Assembly (NCBI RefSeq): GCF_003149145.1
Contig: NZ_QGDQ01000027.1
Coordinates: 1-64,000 of the forward strand
DNA length: 64,000 nucleotides
Direction of reading: 5' to 3'
DNA from: Quadrisphaera granulorum
GTDB taxonomy: Bacteria > Actinomycetota > Actinomycetes > Actinomycetales > Quadrisphaeraceae
Position 1 is the first letter of the stretch, and every line of letters starts with the position of its first letter. Below the pieces are notes generated by a model, which worked only from the letters and a program-made list of their open reading frames with translations, made no database searches and was not told the DNA's origin. Both the position numbers and the translations under genes were made by a program. Shown here piece after piece: positions 44,703 through 53,566 of this stretch.

Positions 44703-45598
44703 GCACGACGACGCCGGCCGTGCGCCACGTCCCGCGGTGGCTGTCGCTGCCGCCGCTGGTGGCGATCGTCGTCCTGCTGGTCTACCCCACGGTGTTCGTC
44801 GTCGCGGCGAGCTTCACGAGGACGACGCTGGCCCGCCCGCTGCAGGAGTGGACCGGCTTCGCCAACCTCACGTCGGCGCTGCAGACCGAGGCGTTCGCGG
44901 GCTCTCTCGTGCGCACGCTGGTGTTCGCGGTGAGCGCCGCCGTCCTCGCGACGGCCATCGGTACGGCGGTGGCGCTGCTGCTGCGGGCTCGGACGGGTCG
45001 AGGAGAGGGCGGCTTCGGCGTGCTCGGCACGCTCCTGCTGCTGCCGCTGGTCACGCCGCCGGTCATGGTGGGCGTCGCGTGGAAGCTGCTGCTCGCACCC
45101 GCGGGCGGCGCGCTGACCAGCACCTTCAGCTCCCTCGTCGGGTCCCCGGTGAACCCGCTCGGCTCGTCGAGCACGGCGTTGGGCACTCTCGTGCTCATCC
45201 ACGTGTGGCAGTGGACGCCGCTCGTGGTGCTACTCGTCTTCGCCGCTCTGCTCGGCGTGCCCGACGAGCTGCTCGAGGCGGCGTCCCTCGACGGCGCCGG
45301 CGCGCTGCACACCTTCACCGCGGTGACCTGGCCCGTCGTCGCCCCGACGGTCCTGTCGGTGCTGTTCCTGGAGCTGGTGGTCGGCTTCAAGGTGTTCGAC
45401 CTGGTCGCCGTGGTCACCTCCGGCGGACCCGGCCTGTCGACGGTCGTGGCGAGCTTCGAGGTGTTCCGCACCGGCCTGCGCGGCGACTACGACGTCGGCA
45501 CCGCCGCCGCCATGACCCTCGTGCTGGGCCTGCTCGTCGGGGCTGTGACCGCTGGTGTCTCGGCGCTGCGCACCCGCGCCGCGGGGGCCGACGCATGA
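44699..45598 (+). CDS. ABC transporter permease (MalF/PotB type)
   Basis: A 299-residue membrane permease with six helices. LLLVYPTVFVVAASFTRTTL opens the first membrane segment, and the EAA loop is EAASLDGAGALHTFTAVTWP. ATG 44699 overlaps the binding-protein stop (ATGA), and the stop overlaps the next permease. It is part of the SAM-regulated importer. Confidence 0.92.
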   Translation: MSTTTPAVRHVPRWLSLPPLVAIVVLLVYPTVFVVAASFTRTTLARPLQEWTGFANLTSALQTEAFAGSLVRTLVFAVSAAVLATAIGTAVALLLRARTGRGEGGFGVLGTLLLLPLVTPPVMVGVAWKLLLAPAGGALTSTFSSLVGSPVNPLGSSSTALGTLVLIHVWQWTPLVVLLVFAALLGVPDELLEAASLDGAGALHTFTAVTWPVVAPTVLSVLFLELVVGFKVFDLVAVVTSGGPGLSTVVASFEVFRTGLRGDYDVGTAAAMTLVLGLLVGAVTAGVSALRTRAAGADA

Positions 45599-46557
45599 CG
45601 CAGCTCGCCGACCAGCGCCCGATCGCTGCAGCGCAGGAGGCCGCCGTGGATCCCGCCGTGAACAGCAGCTCGACGACGACGAGCGCCGCCGAGCTCGAGC
45701 AGCTGCGCCGAGCGCGGCCTCGCGGGCCGCACCGCCGCTCGCCGCTGGCGCAGGTCGGTGTGCGCCTGGCGCTGGCGCTCGTCGCCGTCGTCGCGCTTGC
45801 ACCGGTCGCGTTCCTCGTATCGCTGTCGGTGCGCTCCACCGACGACGTCCTCACCGGCTCCTGGCTGCCCGGAGGGTTCGGTGAACTCGCCTGGGGCAAC
45901 TGGAGCGCGGCCTTCCGGACCATCCCACTGGCGCACATGCTCGCCAACTCCTGGCTCGTGGCGCTCGGGTCAGCGCTGGTCACGGCCGTCGTCGCGGTGC
46001 CGGGCGCTTACGTCACCGCCCGCGCCGGCAAGCGCGGTGCGCGCCTGAGTGCTGCGCTGCTCGCGGGGTACTGCGCGCCGCCCGTCGTCGCCGTCCTCCC
46101 GCTGTTCTTCCTCCTCAAGGAGGTCGGCCTCACCAACAGCGTGGTGGGTCTGGCGCTCGTCAACGGCCTGGCCAACGCGCCGGTGGCCGTGTGGCTGCTC
46201 GACTCCTTCGTTCGCCGCGTGCCGGTGGAGCTGGAGGAGGCCGCCTGGCTGGACGGGCTGTCCGTGGCCGGCGGGCTGCGCCGCATCGTGCTCCCGCTCA
46301 TCGCGCCCGGCCTCGTGGCGGCGCTGCTGGTGTGCACGTTCCTCGCGTACGGGGAGTTCCTCTTCGCCGTCTCCTTCGCGCAGACCACCGCCAGCCAGCC
46401 GCTGACCGTGGGCCTGTCGCTCTTCCAGGGCGACCGCACCGTGCAGTTCGGCCAGCAGGCCGCCGCCGCGCTGGTGGGCGTCGTCCCCGTGTACGTGCTC
46501 GCCGTCGTCGCCCAGCGCTGGCTGGTCGGCGGCCTGTCGCAAGGAGCCCTCAAGTGA
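45595..46557 (+). CDS. ABC transporter permease (MalG/PotC type)
   Basis: A 320-residue permease. A cytoplasmic head of about 50 residues, rich in Ser/Thr/Arg, precedes six helices. The EAA loop is EAAWLDGLSVAGGLRRIVLP and the tail ends GGLSQGALK. ATG 45595 overlaps the previous stop, and its own stop overlaps the start of the monooxygenase gene (GTGA). No ATPase gene follows, which is unusual for a self-contained sulfonate importer and suggests use of a shared CUT1 ATPase. Confidence 0.92.
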   Translation: MTQLADQRPIAAAQEAAVDPAVNSSSTTTSAAELEQLRRARPRGPHRRSPLAQVGVRLALALVAVVALAPVAFLVSLSVRSTDDVLTGSWLPGGFGELAWGNWSAAFRTIPLAHMLANSWLVALGSALVTAVVAVPGAYVTARAGKRGARLSAALLAGYCAPPVVAVLPLFFLLKEVGLTNSVVGLALVNGLANAPVAVWLLDSFVRRVPVELEEAAWLDGLSVAGGLRRIVLPLIAPGLVAALLVCTFLAYGEFLFAVSFAQTTASQPLTVGLSLFQGDRTVQFGQQAAAALVGVVPVYVLAVVAQRWLVGGLSQGALK

Positions 46558-48059
46558 CCTCGTCCAGCCCAGAGCCCCGCCCCAAGGACAGGATCTTCCT
46601 CAACGCCTTCGACATGACGTGCGTGGCGCACCAGTCGCCGGGCCTGTGGCGGGTGCCCGGTGACCAGAGCCACCGCTACAACGACCTGTCCTACTGGACC
46701 GACCTGGCGAAGCTGCTCGACCGTGGTGGCTTCGACGTGCTGTTCATCGCCGACGTGCTCGGCATCTACGACGTCTACAAGGGCGGCCCGGAGACAGCGC
46801 TCACCGAGGGCACGCAGGTGCCCGTCGGTGACCCGCTGCTCGCCGTCTCGGCGATGGCCGCGGTCACCGAACGCCTCGGCTTCGCCCTCACGGTGTCGCT
46901 GACGTACGAGAAGCCCTACGCGCTCGCCCGAGACTTCGCCACCCTCGACCACTACACGAAGGGCCGCGTCGGCTGGAACGTCGTGACGTCCTACCTGGAG
47001 AGCGCGGCGAAGAACCTCGGCCTCGACACGCAGGTCGAGCACGACCAGCGCTACGAGGTCGCCGAGGAGTTCCTCGACGTCACCTACCAGCTGTGGGAGG
47101 GCTCCTGGGAGGACGGCGCCGTGGTGCGCGACGCCGCGCGCGGCGTCTACACCGATCCGGCGCGCGTGCACCCGATCGAGCACCACGGCCGCTACTACGA
47201 CGTGCCGGGCATCGCGCTGACGGAGCCGAGCCCGCAGCGCACGCCGTTCGTCTTCCAGGCCGGCGCCTCCCCGCGGGGCGTGCGGTTCGCCGCGCGGCAC
47301 GCCGAGGCCGTGTTCAACACCGCCAGCCGCACCGAGGTCATGCGGCCCCAGGTCGACGCGCTGCGCGCCGAGGCGGCGAAGGCCGGTCGTGACCCGCGCA
47401 GCATCAAGGTGTTCTCGCTGCTCACCGTGGTGACGGCCGCCACCGACGAGGAGGCGTGGGCGAAGTACGAGCAGCTGAAGAGCTACGTCTCCTACGACGG
47501 CGCGCTGACCCTCTACGCCGGCTGGAGCGGGCTGGACCTGTCGACGTACCCGCCGGACGAGCCGCTGGAGTACGCCGAGACGCAGGCCGTGCGCTCCGCG
47601 GTGGCCGCGTTCTCCACCGCCGATCCCGACCGGCAGTGGACTCCGCGCGACATCGCCGCGTGGGTGGGCATCGGCGGCATGGGTGTTGTCGTCGTCGGGG
47701 GTCCGCAGACCGTCGCCGACGAGCTGGAGCGGTGGGTGCGTGACGCCGACGTCGACGGCTTCAACCTCGCGTACGCGACGACGCCGGGCACCTTCGAGGA
47801 CATCGTCGAGCACGTCGTGCCCGAGCTGCGCCGCCGCGGGCTGATCCCCACCCAGGACGAGCGCGACGCGCTGCCCGCCGGGACCACGCTGCGTGAGGCG
47901 ATCTACGGCGTGGGCAGGCGCCGCATCGCCGAGGACCACCCCGCGGCCGTGCACCGCCGCGCCCTGCAGGCCAAGGCCGCGGCCCGCGCGGCTGCGGAGG
48001 ACCCCACCACCACCGCCACTCCCCCGTCCGCGACGTTCAAGGAAGTTGCGCCCCGATGA
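46554..48059 (+). CDS. NtaA/SnaA/DszA-family FMNH2-dependent monooxygenase
   Basis: A 501-residue luciferase-fold monooxygenase. It begins with KDRIFLNAFDMTCVAHQSPG and has GVYTDPARVHPIEHHGRYYDVPG, VFQAGASPRGVRFAARHAEAVF and NLAYATTPGTFEDIVEHVVP, the typical NtaA/DszA pattern. Such enzymes use reduced FMN to oxidise and cleave organosulfur or aminopolycarboxylate substrates. GTG 46554 overlaps the permease stop. With the adjacent DszC-like enzyme and SAM control, a desulfurisation role is most likely. FMNH2 could come from the S-box-controlled reductase at 33429. Confidence 0.92.
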   Translation: MTSSSPEPRPKDRIFLNAFDMTCVAHQSPGLWRVPGDQSHRYNDLSYWTDLAKLLDRGGFDVLFIADVLGIYDVYKGGPETALTEGTQVPVGDPLLAVSAMAAVTERLGFALTVSLTYEKPYALARDFATLDHYTKGRVGWNVVTSYLESAAKNLGLDTQVEHDQRYEVAEEFLDVTYQLWEGSWEDGAVVRDAARGVYTDPARVHPIEHHGRYYDVPGIALTEPSPQRTPFVFQAGASPRGVRFAARHAEAVFNTASRTEVMRPQVDALRAEAAKAGRDPRSIKVFSLLTVVTAATDEEAWAKYEQLKSYVSYDGALTLYAGWSGLDLSTYPPDEPLEYAETQAVRSAVAAFSTADPDRQWTPRDIAAWVGIGGMGVVVVGGPQTVADELERWVRDADVDGFNLAYATTPGTFEDIVEHVVPELRRRGLIPTQDERDALPAGTTLREAIYGVGRRRIAEDHPAAVHRRALQAKAAARAAAEDPTTTATPPSATFKEVAPR

Positions 48060-49228
48060 GCACCACCGACTGGACCCTGGCCGCCCGCGACGCCGCCGCG
48101 AAGCTCGCGGTCGACGCCCTCGAGCGAGACCGCGCCAACGCTGAACCCCTCGCGGAGGCCCAGCTACTGCGCGAGCACCGCCTGCCGGGCCTGCTGCTGC
48201 CCGTCGAGGTCGGCGGTGGCGGCGGGACGTGGGCCGACGCACTGCGGGCCGTGCGCGAGGTGGCCGTGGCCGACGGCTCCATCGCGCAGCTTCTGGGTTA
48301 CCACTACGTCAACCAGGCCAACCTCGACTGGGTGGCCGACGCGGCGACCCGCGAGCGCTGGCAGCGGCGCTCCGGCGCCGCGCAGTGGCTGTGGGGTGAC
48401 GCGGTCAACCCCGTCGACCCCGACCTCACGCTCACCCCGGCGGGTCAGGGCGGTTACCGCCTCAACGGCCGCAAGAGCTTCGCCACCGGCGTCAGCAGCG
48501 GTGACGTGTCCGTGGTGTCCGGCCAGGACTCGGCGACCGGGCGCCACGTGCTCGTCGTCGTCGAGCGCGGCGCTGCCGGCGTGCAGCCCGGCGGCGACTG
48601 GGACAACCTCGGGCAGCGCCTCTCGGCCTCCGGCAGCGTCACCTTCACCGACGTCGAGGTACCGGCCGAGAACGTACTGGGCTTCCTCGACGGCGACGCC
48701 GCCACCCCGCGCGCCTCCCTGGTGACCCCGGCGATCCAGGCGGTGTTCGGCAACTTCTACGTCGGCGTGGTGCGCGGTGCACTGCAGACCGCGGCGGAGT
48801 ACACGAGGACGACGTCGAGGGCGTGGCTGCTGTCGGACTCGCCCAGCGCTGCGCAGGACCCGTACGTGCTGGCCACCTACGGGCGGCTCGTGGCGCGGCT
48901 GCGTGCCGCCGAGGCGCTGGCGGACTCCGCGGGTGAGGCGCTCACCGCCGCCGACGCCGCCGGTGACGCGCTGACCTGGGACGAGCGCGGCGAGCTGGCC
49001 GAACTCGTCGCGGCGCTCAAGGTGGTCTCCTCCGACCTGGCGGTCGAGGCGACGTCGGCGGTGTTCGAGGTGACGGGCGCCCGGGCCACGAGCAACCGCG
49101 TGGGCCTGGACCGGTTCTGGCGCAACGTGCGCACGCACACCCTCCACGACCCGGTGCAGTACAAGGCGCGCGAGGTGGGTGACCACTTCCTCAACGGCAC
49201 CCACCCGGAGTTCACGCTCTACACCTGA
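48056..49228 (+). CDS. DszC/SfnC-like flavin monooxygenase (acyl-CoA dehydrogenase fold)
   Basis: A 390-residue protein of the acyl-CoA dehydrogenase-like monooxygenase group. LLLPVEVGGGGGTWADALRAVREVA, GDGSIAQLLGYHYVNQANLDW-type substrate-lid residues (here VADGSIAQLLGYHYVN) and GRKSFATGVSSGD are typical. The C-terminal helical domain includes SSDLAVEATSAVFEVTGARAT. It lacks clear CoA-dehydrogenase catalytic glutamate context and is best read as an FMNH2-using sulfoxidase like DszC. Its ATG overlaps the previous stop (ATGA), and it ends the SAM-regulated operon. Confidence 0.88.
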   Translation: MSTTDWTLAARDAAAKLAVDALERDRANAEPLAEAQLLREHRLPGLLLPVEVGGGGGTWADALRAVREVAVADGSIAQLLGYHYVNQANLDWVADAATRERWQRRSGAAQWLWGDAVNPVDPDLTLTPAGQGGYRLNGRKSFATGVSSGDVSVVSGQDSATGRHVLVVVERGAAGVQPGGDWDNLGQRLSASGSVTFTDVEVPAENVLGFLDGDAATPRASLVTPAIQAVFGNFYVGVVRGALQTAAEYTRTTSRAWLLSDSPSAAQDPYVLATYGRLVARLRAAEALADSAGEALTAADAAGDALTWDERGELAELVAALKVVSSDLAVEATSAVFEVTGARATSNRVGLDRFWRNVRTHTLHDPVQYKAREVGDHFLNGTHPEFTLYT

Positions 49229-49237
49229 GCCACCGCC

Positions 49238-49293
49238 GGTGGCGGAAGCCCATGATCACGACCCACCGTTCGTGATCATGGGCTTCCGCCACC
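49238..49293. terminator. 24-bp-arm perfect hairpin, dispersed repeat, between convergent genes
   Basis: Arms 49238-49261 and 49270-49293 are perfectly complementary, with an 8-nt loop. Each arm contains the GTGATCATGGGCTTCCGCCACC unit, also found once at 15911-15933. Its place between the stop codons at 49228 and 49300 suggests a bidirectional terminator. The repeated sequence suggests a mobile or amplified intergenic element as well. Confidence 0.92.
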
Positions 49294-49299
49294 TCGGCG

Positions 49300-50841
49300 T
49301 CAGGGCGTCGACGGGCGGGCGAGCGCGGGGCTGCGCAGCTCGGCGAGGGACCCGGCCCGCAGCGGTGGGGTCACCCAGCGGGCGCGCAGGCTCGCCGAGG
49401 CGGCCTCGCCGCTGATCACCAGGCGGTGCGGCGTCTGCAGGAAGCGGACCTCCACCTGCAGCGACTCCGTCCCGCCCACGGCCCTGACCCAGCCGCCGCT
49501 CACCGCCAGCGGCACCACCCCGCCGCCGGTCCGGCCGAGATCCTCCGGCACCGGTGCATCGTGCAAGCGCCACTCCCCCGCGGCCACGGGGACCTCGAAC
49601 CGCCAGCCCTCGGGTACTGCGGACTCCTGCACTACCAACCACCAGCCGCTGGCGCGCCGCTCCACGCGGACGTCGCTCAGCGCAGCGTCGCCGGGCTGGA
49701 GCAGGGCGGACGGGGTGAGCAACAGCCCGTCCCAGGCCAGCTCGTCGGACGGTTCGGCGGCGCCGTCAGCCGGCGGCAACGCCAGCGCGACGAGCCGCTG
49801 CGCGAGCTCGTCGTCCGCGTCCGCGCTACTGGCCGACCGGGCGCGCTCGTCGTCGTCGAGAGCGGGCAGCAGGTGGGTCCACACGGCGTCGAGGACCGCC
49901 TGCATGTCCGGAGTGTCACTCGTGATGGCGACGACGGCGTCGTGCTCGGGCAGCACGAGCATGAACTGCCCGAAGGCCCCGTCCCCGCGGTAACCGTGCC
50001 GCTGGCGCCACAGCTGGAAGCCGTAGCCCTGGCGCCAGTCGACCTCGGGCTGGTGCGGGGTGGGCAGGTGGGCGCGGGATGCCTCGTCCACCCAGGCGGC
50101 CGGCAGCAACTGCTCTCCTCCCCAGCGGCCGCGCTGCAGGAGGAGCACACCGAGTGCCGCGACCGCGTCGGTGGTGGCGTGCAGCCCGGTGAAGCCGAGG
50201 TCGCGGCCCGCGGGGTGCTGCTGCCAGCCGAAGCACTCGGTGCCGGTGACGCCGAGCGGCTCGAACACGCGTGAGTGCAGGTGGTCGAGCAGTGTCTCGC
50301 CGCGGGCGTGCTGGACTGCGGCGCCCACCGCGTACGTGCACGGCTGGTTGTACGCGAAGACCGTCCCCGGCTCGCGCTCCGGCTCGATGCCGAGGAAGCC
50401 GCGCAGCGGCTCGTCGGGGTCGGCCGCCTGAGCGCGGTCCCACGTCTCGCTGAGGTGGCCGCTTCCCATGCCGACGAGGTGCCGCAGCGTCAGCGAGCGC
50501 GCCCGCTCGCTCGTCGCGGCGTCGGCGAGGCCGGGAAGGACGTCCACGAGCCGGTCGTCCAGTGAGAGCACCCCGTCGGCCACGGCCATGCCCAGCGCGG
50601 TCGCGGTGAAGCTCTTGCTCAGCGAGTACAGCAGGTGTGGCTGTTCAGGCGCGTAGGGCGCCCACCAGCCTCTGGCCACGACGTGGCCATGGCGCACGAG
50701 GACGACGCTGTGCGGGTCGATGAGGGGGTGCGCCTCCACGGCGTCCAGGAACGCCAGCACGCCCCGAGCGTCGACGCCCTGCGCCGACGGGGAGGAGGTC
50801 GGGAGCGACGAGGGGACAACGGCGGACGACGGCGTGCTCAC
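49300..50841 (-). CDS. Beta-lactamase-family serine hydrolase
   Basis: A 513-residue class C-like serine hydrolase. The SxxK motif is LYSLSKSFTATALG, which supplies the catalytic Ser and Lys. A Y-containing motif (FAYNQPCTYAVGA) occupies the YxN position, in the order Tyr-Asn. RHLVGMGSGHLSE and GYGFQLWRQRHGYRGDGAFGQFM are family features. The C-terminal third is an extra beta-rich domain. There is no clear signal peptide. GTG 50839-50841 is preferred over a TTG at 50895. Substrates of this family include esters and D-amino peptides, and none can be assigned. Confidence 0.88.
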   Translation of the reverse strand: MSTPSSAVVPSSLPTSSPSAQGVDARGVLAFLDAVEAHPLIDPHSVVLVRHGHVVARGWWAPYAPEQPHLLYSLSKSFTATALGMAVADGVLSLDDRLVDVLPGLADAATSERARSLTLRHLVGMGSGHLSETWDRAQAADPDEPLRGFLGIEPEREPGTVFAYNQPCTYAVGAAVQHARGETLLDHLHSRVFEPLGVTGTECFGWQQHPAGRDLGFTGLHATTDAVAALGVLLLQRGRWGGEQLLPAAWVDEASRAHLPTPHQPEVDWRQGYGFQLWRQRHGYRGDGAFGQFMLVLPEHDAVVAITSDTPDMQAVLDAVWTHLLPALDDDERARSASSADADDELAQRLVALALPPADGAAEPSDELAWDGLLLTPSALLQPGDAALSDVRVERRASGWWLVVQESAVPEGWRFEVPVAAGEWRLHDAPVPEDLGRTGGGVVPLAVSGGWVRAVGGTESLQVEVRFLQTPHRLVISGEAASASLRARWVTPPLRAGSLAELRSPALARPSTP

Positions 50842-51013
50842 GCGCTCGACGCTAACCGCACTCCCGTGATCGTCGCTCGGCGCGTCGCGCCCCAATCACT
50901 CCTCCCTCACTCGTATCTTCATTCACGGAGGCCCCATAAGCCTCTCCCGCATCAACGTCGTCATCGCCCCCGTTGTCGACCTCGTCGTCGACCCTGAGAG
51001 AGCCAGGTGCGCC

Positions 51014-51451
51014 GTGTCCACGCCGTCCTTCATCGACAGGCTCCGCTCCCGCTCACGCCGCAGCGACAGGTCAGCCCTCCTTGGGGCCGCTCCGGACCTC
51101 GTGCTGGAAACCTCCCCCGGTCCGCTGCCGGAGGACCACTGGCATGCGGGCGACCCGCGACTCGCTCCCGGCGACACGGTGCTGCGCACCGCTGACGTGC
51201 CCTCCCCGCGGCGTCCCGTTGACCAGCACCCCGTTGATCGGCACCCCGTTGATCGGCACGACCTCGCCGTCGTCCCCGAGGTGGACCTGCGCGCCGACGT
51301 CGTCGACCTGCGAGGCGCAGCCGCCCCCGTGGCCCCCACCGCCCCGGCCCCAGCCACCGAAGCCGAACTGCCCGAACCGTCCGCGGACCCGTCGAAGCCC
51401 GACCGGCCCGTCCAACTCGGCTGCGACGAGCCCAGCACCTGGTGGGGGTGA
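51014..51451 (+). CDS. Hypothetical Pro/Asp-rich protein
   Basis: A possible 145-residue protein with high third-position GC, in line with coding DNA here. The N-terminus is basic (STPSFIDRLRSRSRRSDRS), the middle has PVDQHPVDRHPVDRHD from a tandem 15-bp DNA repeat, and the end is Pro/Ala-rich. No family was recognised. The frame is open upstream to a GGAGG followed four bases later by an ATA codon (50936-50938), so the true start is uncertain. An overlapping minus-strand frame (51071-51538) is considered a shadow. It may be a spurious ORF. Confidence 0.45.
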   Translation: MSTPSFIDRLRSRSRRSDRSALLGAAPDLVLETSPGPLPEDHWHAGDPRLAPGDTVLRTADVPSPRRPVDQHPVDRHPVDRHDLAVVPEVDLRADVVDLRGAAAPVAPTAPAPATEAELPEPSADPSKPDRPVQLGCDEPSTWWG

Positions 51452-51583
51452 CGCGCAGGGCAGGGTGGACCGCACGGTGGCTCCCCCGCCCGGAACTCCC
51501 TCCAGTGCGCCGACAGGCCCCTCGCGTCTCTCCAGCAACAGACCGGGAAAACGTCTCCCGGACCTACCTGGAGAACAGCGGGC

Positions 51584-52810
51584 TCAGGAGCTGCTGAGCT
51601 GCTGCACGACCTCGTTGAGGTAGGCCCGGCGCAGGGCGGCGTGCTGACCGAGCCCGTCGGCGGTGGCCAGCAGCTGGTCCGTGCCGTCCAGCTGGGCGGT
51701 CTGCTCGACGGCGTCGCGGTAGGCCACCGCAGCTCGCCGCGCCGAGGCGGGAAGGTTGAGACGCACCGTGACCTCGCGCTCACCGCGGACCGCCGCGGCC
51801 GTCACCTGCTCCCGCAGCTGCCGCCTGCCGGCCTCGAAGCCTCTCGCGGCGGCGTCGAGCCGCGCGGCCAGCTCCAGCTCTGCCTGGTGCTGCGGTCGGT
51901 TGTGCTCCAGCGCCGACGCCCCTCCAAGCTGGGAGGCCGCGATACCTGCCGCGGGCGTGGCGAGCAGCACCAGCTGCAGCTCGCGCAGCAAGTCGTCCAT
52001 AGCTTCCTCGGCGGCGATCATCGCGGCGACGGGAAGGGCCCTCAGCTCGATGGCGCGCGTCACCTCGACGGCGACCATCGAGGAGGTGATGATGCCCGCC
52101 GTCGGGGTGTGGGGCGCCGCCGTGCCGCGGGCGCCCGACGGGCCCCCGGGCAGACCACGTACGGGGGCGGAGGGGTGTCCAGCCGGCAGGTCGGGGCCGG
52201 CGTCGTCGTCGCTCCAAAGGGCCAGCAGCTGCGCGGTATCCAGGTCGGGCGGGGCCACCGGCGCGGTGGCCTCCACCTCGAACCACACGGCCTTCCCCTG
52301 CCCGTGCGGGTGGCTGCCCCAGCGCACGGCAGTGCAGGCGACGAGGTCGAGGCCCCGCCCGCTCATGGCGCTGGCCGAGTGGGGCGTGTGCACGGGGGGC
52401 AACGGCGAGGCGTCCTCCACCTCGACGCGCACCCCACCCTCAAGGGTGGGGCGCAGGTGCACGGAGAAGCCGCTGCGAGCGTGGAGGACGGCGTTGGCTG
52501 CCAGTTCGGAGACCAGCAGGCCGGCGTCGTCGGCACAGCCGCCGAGTTCGACGGCGTCCAGCACGGACATGACGAAGCGCCGCGCCAGGCGGACGGCCTC
52601 GAGCTGCGCGGGGTAGGGAGGTGAGACGACGTGCGCGTCCTGCTCCCACGCCCGCACGGCGGCGCTGTCGTCGCCCATCTGCTGCTCTGCCTGCCTCGGG
52701 GGGTCGGGTCGGCTGAGTCGCCCACGGTAGGTGATGGGGAGCTCCCGCGTCCCCGACTCCGCCGCGCCGGTCTCCCCGGTGATGCCTGGACCTGGCGACA
52801 ACTCGGTCAC
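51584..52810 (-). CDS. Anti-sigma-type ATPase (HATPase_c_2) with helical C-terminal domain
   Basis: A 408-residue protein. Residues 60-180 form an RsbW-like kinase domain with SELAANAVLHARSG (Asn106 of the N box) and MSGRGLDLVACTAV (G box). In the family such domains phosphorylate anti-sigma antagonists or bind sigma factors. After a Pro/Gly-rich linker, residues 235-408 form a helical ANTAR- or sensor-like region rich in Ala, Glu and Arg that was not recognised. GTG 52808-52810 overlaps the stop of a DtxR-type regulator gene by 4 bp, an unusual coupling. Confidence 0.82.
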   Translation of the reverse strand: MTELSPGPGITGETGAAESGTRELPITYRGRLSRPDPPRQAEQQMGDDSAAVRAWEQDAHVVSPPYPAQLEAVRLARRFVMSVLDAVELGGCADDAGLLVSELAANAVLHARSGFSVHLRPTLEGGVRVEVEDASPLPPVHTPHSASAMSGRGLDLVACTAVRWGSHPHGQGKAVWFEVEATAPVAPPDLDTAQLLALWSDDDAGPDLPAGHPSAPVRGLPGGPSGARGTAAPHTPTAGIITSSMVAVEVTRAIELRALPVAAMIAAEEAMDDLLRELQLVLLATPAAGIAASQLGGASALEHNRPQHQAELELAARLDAAARGFEAGRRQLREQVTAAAVRGEREVTVRLNLPASARRAAVAYRDAVEQTAQLDGTDQLLATADGLGQHAALRRAYLNEVVQQLSSS

Positions 52811-53544
52811 GCGCCCGCCTCGAGCACGACACGCAAGGCCGCCGCGGCCGCGCGCGGCAGCAGGAGCTCGGTGCGGCTCTCGGTCAGCACGAGCAGGTCA
52901 CCGTCGTCGGACGAGGCGCGCACCAGCACGAGGACGGCGTCAAGCACCACTCCGGAGTCCGCCAGCCAACGGAGCACCGCGGGGTCGTCGTCGGAGATCC
53001 GCGCCACGCGCACCCGGACGCCCTCGCCGCAGCCGGTGAGCAGCACGGCCGCGGGGCGGGAGTAGGCGCCGTCGGCGGCGGGGATCGGGTCGCCGTGGGG
53101 ATCGCGCGAGGGGTGGCCGAGCAGTCCGTCGATGCGCTCGAGGAAGAGCTCCGACACCACGTGCTCCAGCACCTCCGCTTCCTCGTGCACCTGGTCCCAG
53201 CCATAGCCGAGGTGCTCCACCAGGTAGGTCTCGAGCAGGCGATGGCGGCGCACCACACGCAGAGCGCGGGTCCGCCCCGCCTCGGTGAGCTCCACCGGGC
53301 GGTACGGCGCGGGCACCACGAGCCCAGCGTCGACGAGGCGTTTGACCTGCTCGGACACCGTGGACGGGGCCAGCCCCAGGCGGGCGGCCAGAGCGGAGGT
53401 GGTGACGGGAGCGTCGTCCCACTCCTGGGCCGACCAGATGGTCTTGAGGTAGTCCTCGGCGACGGCGGTCACGCCGTCGCCGGCCTCACGAGCGCGGTCG
53501 GGACTCACCCGACGATCGTCGCGCACGGTCACCGCCTCGCGCAC
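52807..53544 (-). CDS. DtxR/MntR-family metal-dependent regulator
   Basis: A 245-residue iron- or manganese-responsive regulator. The winged HTH includes AVAEDYLKTIWSAQE and RLGLAPSTVSEQVKRLVDAGLV. The metal/dimer domain is RHRLLETYLVEHLGYGWDQVHEEAEVLEHVVSELF (with the ordered His, Glu and Cys/Met-type ligands), then GHPSRDPHGDPIP. The C-terminal SH3-like FeoA domain runs from about 165. GTG 53542-53544 is used as the start; internal GTG codons four and six codons on are possible. It is translationally coupled to the anti-sigma-type ATPase. Confidence 0.9.
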   Translation of the reverse strand: MREAVTVRDDRRVSPDRAREAGDGVTAVAEDYLKTIWSAQEWDDAPVTTSALAARLGLAPSTVSEQVKRLVDAGLVVPAPYRPVELTEAGRTRALRVVRRHRLLETYLVEHLGYGWDQVHEEAEVLEHVVSELFLERIDGLLGHPSRDPHGDPIPAADGAYSRPAAVLLTGCGEGVRVRVARISDDDPAVLRWLADSGVVLDAVLVLVRASSDDGDLLVLTESRTELLLPRAAAAALRVVLEAGA

Positions 53545-53566
53545 ATCGCCGTCCCCGAGCTCTTCG

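Noticed and set aside
51071-51538. 155-codon minus-strand frame overlapping the hypothetical ORF at 51014
   Set aside because: Its translation is Gly-rich low complexity, and it lacks a ribosome site. The plus-strand frame has somewhat better codon usage.
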